DNA from: MGBC113645 sp036308445
GTDB lineage: Bacteria; Bacillota_I; Bacilli_A; Erysipelotrichales; Coprobacillaceae
Direction: 5' to 3'
Assembly: GCA_036308445.1 (NCBI GenBank)
Contig: JAXJVS010000176.1
Span: 1 to 36,452, forward strand
DNA: 36,452 nucleotides
The position numbers and the translations under genes are program-made. Positions 32,958 to 36,452 of the stretch are shown here, one piece after another. The notes beneath the pieces are model-generated. The model ran no database searches and was not told the DNA's origin. It saw nothing but the letters and a program-made list of their open reading frames with translations. Numbering within the stretch: the stretch's first letter is position 1; each line of letters opens with the position of its first letter.

Positions 32958-34439
32958 TTACTTAAATATTCTCGTAGCCTGAATAGCTTTCTTCCAGCCA
33001 TCATAATTCTTATTTCTAACTTCTTCACTCATATTAGGTTTATATGTTTCTACAATAGCATGCATTGATTTAATTTCATCAGTATCTTTCCAAAAACCTA
33101 CAGCTAATCCAGCAAGATAAGCTGCACCTAAAGCAGTTGTTTCCTTAACTCTAGGTATCATAATGTCTGTATCTAAAATATCACTTTGAAATTGCATCAA
33201 AAAATGATTAGCAGTAGCCCCACCATCAACGCATAATTGTTCTAATGACGCTTTTGATTCTTCTTTCATTGTTTCAATAACATCTTTACTTTGATAAGCT
33301 ATAGCTTCTAAAGCAGCACGAGTGACATGGGCTTTCGTTGTCCCTCTCGTTAAGCCAAACATCGTTCCTCTTACATCATTATCCCAATATGGTGTTCCTA
33401 ACCCTACAAACGCTGGTACAAGATATACACCTTCATTATCATCTAGACTAGCAACTAACTTATCACTTTCAGTTACATCATTAAAGAATTTTAATCCATC
33501 TCTTAACCACTGCATCACACTACCAGCGACAAAAACCGAACCTTCTAAAGCATAATTAATTTTCCCATCTAATCCCCAGGCAATTGTTGTTAATAATCCA
33601 TTTTCTGACTTAACTGCATTCTCACCAGTATTCATTAACATGAAACATCCGGTACCATATGTATTCTTCACATCACCAACATTAAAACATGTCTGTCCAA
33701 ATAAAGAAGCCTGCTGATCTCCAGCCATACCACAAATTGGAGCTCTAAAATGTAAACCAGTTAATAATGTTTCATTACTATATCCATAAATACAAGAAGA
33801 ATCTTTAACTTCTGGTAACATTGATTTAGGAATATTAAATAATGCTAATAAATCATCATCCCATTTTAAATCATAAATATTATACAATAATGTTCTTGAT
33901 GCATTAGTGTAATCAGTCACATGCACTTTACCACCTGTCATCTTCCATACTAACCATGTATCAATAGTTCCAAACAATAAGTTTTCAGGATCATCATCAA
34001 CATGATCTAATATCCATCTAATCTTACTAGCACTAAAATATGGATTAATTAATAATCCAGTTTTACTTTGAATATATTCACTATATCCCTTCTCAATAAG
34101 CTCATCACAAATCTCCTGTGATTGCCTAGATTGCCATACTATTGCATGATAAACAGGTTTTCCATTACGTTTATCCCAAACTACAGTTGTCTCTCTCTGA
34201 TTAGTAATTCCTATACCAGCAATCTGTGAAGCATCAATTTCATTTTCAATAAATAACTGTGTAACAACTTCAGTAACACTTTTCCATATTTCTCTAGCAT
34301 CATGTTCTACCCATCCACTATGAGGAAAAAATTGTTTAAATTCTCTTTGAGCACTATAACGAAGATTCCCTTGTTTATCAAATAAAATAGCTCTAGTACT
34401 TGTTGTTCCCTGATCAATTGATAATATAAATTTTTCCAT
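32958..34439 (-). CDS. glpK: Glycerol kinase
   Basis: Phosphorylates glycerol to sn-glycerol-3-phosphate with ATP; cytoplasmic FGGY kinase of 493 aa, the normal length. Visible motifs are SIDQGTTSTRAILFD at the N-terminus, HSGWVEHDAREIW, TNASRTLLYNI and GMAGDQQASLFGQ. The loop just before GMAGDQQ holds a histidine (GLHFRAPIC), as in the Gram-positive enzymes that HPr phosphorylates, although the spacing to GMAG is shorter, so regulation by the PTS is only possible. No glpF, glpO or glpD lies in the window. A -10 TATAAT (34460-34465) precedes the gene without a good -35. Confidence 0.97.
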   Translation of the reverse strand: MEKFILSIDQGTTSTRAILFDKQGNLRYSAQREFKQFFPHSGWVEHDAREIWKSVTEVVTQLFIENEIDASQIAGIGITNQRETTVVWDKRNGKPVYHAIVWQSRQSQEICDELIEKGYSEYIQSKTGLLINPYFSASKIRWILDHVDDDPENLLFGTIDTWLVWKMTGGKVHVTDYTNASRTLLYNIYDLKWDDDLLALFNIPKSMLPEVKDSSCIYGYSNETLLTGLHFRAPICGMAGDQQASLFGQTCFNVGDVKNTYGTGCFMLMNTGENAVKSENGLLTTIAWGLDGKINYALEGSVFVAGSVMQWLRDGLKFFNDVTESDKLVASLDDNEGVYLVPAFVGLGTPYWDNDVRGTMFGLTRGTTKAHVTRAALEAIAYQSKDVIETMKEESKASLEQLCVDGGATANHFLMQFQSDILDTDIMIPRVKETTALGAAYLAGLAVGFWKDTDEIKSMHAIVETYKPNMSEEVRNKNYDGWKKAIQATRIFK

Positions 34440-34488
34440 TTCCTATACACCTCATATCTATTATATAAAAAATGTAAGGGAATTCATA

Positions 34489-34525
34489 GAAAAAGAAGTT
34501 AATCTTTGTGACTAACTTCTTTTTC
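34489..34525 (-). terminator. Terminator of the VanS-like kinase gene
   Basis: A perfect 13-bp stem (34513-34525 with 34489-34501) with an 11-nt loop, overlapping the kinase stop codon. The T run is inside the stem, so strength is uncertain. Confidence 0.65.
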
Positions 34526-36452
34526 AAACGAGATAATAGCTTTGAATAAGTCTCCATCAGTTTCAATATGAAAAGTACCACCTTGCACTTCTACAAAACT
34601 TTTTACAATCGCTAGTCCTAAACCACTACCTTCACTATTTCTAGACTTATCTCCTCTTGTAAACCTTTCGACAATCTCATCAGTATTAAAATTCAAAGAA
34701 TCTTCAGATATATTCTTAAACACAATATAAATACTATTTTCATCATCATAAATATCAATATAAACTCTCGTATGAGCTAAAGCATACTTGCTGATATTGA
34801 TAAATAAATTCTCAAAAATACGATATGTCTTTTGATTATCTAAACATAAAATATAATTCTCTTTCTGATTATTAACAATAATATCTAAACTCTTAGCAGA
34901 TAACTGTTCTTCTAATTCAGACTGAGTCTGATATAATAACTCTATAACATCAATATTCATTCTTTTTAATTGAATATTACCACTATTAACTTTACTTATT
35001 TCAAATAAATCCTCAATTAAAGTACTTAATTTTAATACATAATGTTCTAATTTTTGAATATATTCTTTTTGATGATCATTATCTATAGATTTATCCTGTA
35101 ATAATTCTATATAATTTCTTAAACCAGTTAAAGGGGTCTTTAAATCATGAGATACATTTGTGATTAATTCTGTTTTCATTCTAGTAGACTTCACTTCTTC
35201 ATCTACTGCTTTCTTAAAACCTGTTCTTACTAATTGCAGTTCTTCCTTATAAGAATTAAACACTCCTAAATTTGTCTGGATATCTGTATTTAATTGTCCT
35301 TCACTCATAGAATGAGTCATATTTAGTAATTGATAATAATCTTCTCTGACTTTATTGAGATGTTTTCTTAAAAAGAAAAATACAATAACAGTATAAATAA
35401 TAGAAAGCACTGCACCAAAGGCAAACATACTACATAGCGCTATCATAATGACCATATGAATCAAAGCTAACTTCACTAATTTCTTATCTATACTATCAGA
35501 TAAATCTATATCCAATAACATAGATATCTTAGCTTTAATAAAATGGTAAACTGAAGAAATGATACTATTATGTATAAAATACTCTTTACCATTTAATAAA
35601 ATATACTTTATATCAAAAATATCTAAAGATATAACTAAGAATACTACAAACCAAGAAATAAAATAAATTCCTAAAATCATGATTTCTGTTAAATCCTTAC
35701 TATATTGAGATAATTGCACAGATAATCCACCATTTATAGTAATCATTGATAAAAATAAAATCCATAAAATAAGTAATGCTGTTAAAGTTCCTAAAATTAT
35801 TAAATTTAATTCTAATTTTAATTTTCTAACAAAAGCAAAAGGTTCAACTTCCTTAACAATATCAATAGAATAAAATAACAACAACAATCCCAAAATAACT
35901 GTTCCAACTATTAAACAAATGACTGTAAACTCTTCGGCAATATCATTATAATCATCAAAGAACTTAAAATCATTCATACATTCTTCACTAAGTCCTACAG
36001 TTATACTTACATTTTTAGGAAGATGAATCGTTACATTACTAAATTCATATTCTAAACCATAAGATTGCATACATTCATAAACATAATTTGTGAAAGAAGA
36101 ATAAATATCTGCAGCATACGGATAATCCTTACTCGTTTCTATCTTTCCATCACTATCAAAACTGATTTGTCCATAGAATAAACATTTATCTTCTTCACAT
36201 TGTTCTCTACTTTCAAAAACTCTATCTATTGCCTTGTTTTCTACTTTATAAGTTACATAATCACTATTATATAAATAAAGATATTCAGAGGTTAACATCT
36301 CTTCAATATCATTTAATATCATATCTCTATCAATTTGTGATAAAGATGTATTTTCAAAAGATAGAACTTCATAATCATCATTTCCTAAACGACTTAAATA
36401 AACAATAAAATAACTTACTTCATTATTTAAACCATCTGAAATCTCCTCTTGA
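34499..36452 (-). CDS. Sensor histidine kinase, VanS/PhoR-like (5' end outside window)
   Basis: A membrane-bound two-component kinase. The first Met in view is at 36322, but the frame is open without a stop to the right edge, adding 43 residues, so the gene is partial at its N-terminus. Counting from that Met: an extracellular sensor region (1-130); four to five membrane helices between 131 and 317; a HisKA domain with H392 in TNVSHDLKTPLTG; and an ATPase domain with FENLFINISKYAL and DKSRNSEGSGLGLAIVKSF near the C-terminus. The N box has Ile-Ser-Lys where NALKY is usual. Its response regulator is presumably just outside the window, and the ligand is unknown. Confidence 0.92.
   Translation of the reverse strand, partial: QEEISDGLNNEVSYFIVYLSRLGNDDYEVLSFENTSLSQIDRDMILNDIEEMLTSEYLYLYNSDYVTYKVENKAIDRVFESREQCEEDKCLFYGQISFDSDGKIETSKDYPYAADIYSSFTNYVYECMQSYGLEYEFSNVTIHLPKNVSITVGLSEECMNDFKFFDDYNDIAEEFTVICLIVGTVILGLLLLFYSIDIVKEVEPFAFVRKLKLELNLIILGTLTALLILWILFLSMITINGGLSVQLSQYSKDLTEIMILGIYFISWFVVFLVISLDIFDIKYILLNGKEYFIHNSIISSVYHFIKAKISMLLDIDLSDSIDKKLVKLALIHMVIMIALCSMFAFGAVLSIIYTVIVFFFLRKHLNKVREDYYQLLNMTHSMSEGQLNTDIQTNLGVFNSYKEELQLVRTGFKKAVDEEVKSTRMKTELITNVSHDLKTPLTGLRNYIELLQDKSIDNDHQKEYIQKLEHYVLKLSTLIEDLFEISKVNSGNIQLKRMNIDVIELLYQTQSELEEQLSAKSLDIIVNNQKENYILCLDNQKTYRIFENLFINISKYALAHTRVYIDIYDDENSIYIVFKNISEDSLNFNTDEIVERFTRGDKSRNSEGSGLGLAIVKSFVEVQGGTFHIETDGDLFKAIISFEKEVSHKD

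Overview
The window is AT-rich DNA (coding strands dominated by A/T-ending codons, strong AGGAGG-type ribosome binding sites, ATG/TTG/GTG starts). It carries Firmicutes-type genes: class II galT, secA-prfB, comFA-comFC, DUF969-DUF979-pcp, an OFA-type MFS transporter, YitT and GHKL/LytTR signalling. The best guess is a gut Firmicute of the Erysipelotrichia type; this is inferred from gene content, since no rRNA or other phylogenetic marker is present. Nothing points to a prophage, IS element, CRISPR array, tRNA or rRNA.

Layout. (1) 1-3883: a Leloir operon, galT-galM-galK, on the minus strand with its own promoter and terminator. (2) 3990-5941, plus strand: an OFA-like MFS transporter and deoC. 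(3) 5940-8299, minus: two overlapping, unrecognised genes that look like paralogues with coiled coils. (4) 8521-10553: one gene fusing a CDP-alcohol phosphatidyltransferase to a two-HKD cardiolipin-synthase half. (5) 10583-15305: secA-prfB-yitT as one tightly packed operon. (6) 15737-15962: a cold-shock protein gene. (7) 16082-17939: comFA-comFC, with four 11-bp repeats just upstream of the promoter. (8) 17944-20343: DUF969-DUF979-pcp, a likely pyroglutamyl-peptide module. (9) 20395-21402: an M29-like aminopeptidase. (10) 21646-23457: asnB. (11) 23446-26389: a two-component locus of two GHKL/AgrC-like membrane proteins and a divergent LytTR regulator. (12) 26374-27773: a small unknown gene and an AnsB-type asparaginase. 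(13) 27825-30283: MBL-fold hydrolase, histidine phosphatase and aldo/keto reductase in one operon, next to a TetR regulator. (14) 31041-32957: an unknown 228-aa gene and about 1.2 kb of decayed DNA holding a cysteine synthase remnant that keeps its promoter. (15) 32925-34439: glpK. (16) 34489 to the right edge: a VanS-like histidine kinase whose 5' end lies outside the window.

Most striking points. In the two-component locus, one kinase-like protein has the phospho-acceptor histidine but no ATPase domain. Its partner has the ATPase domain, but Glu falls where the histidine should be, so the two look complementary. The PgsA-like/Cls fusion could join two steps of anionic phospholipid synthesis in one polypeptide. 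The coiled-coil pair at 5940-8269 has no function I can name. At least eight inferred promoters share an extended -10 of the form TGR-TAYAAW. All functional statements come from reading motifs by eye; no database search was possible.
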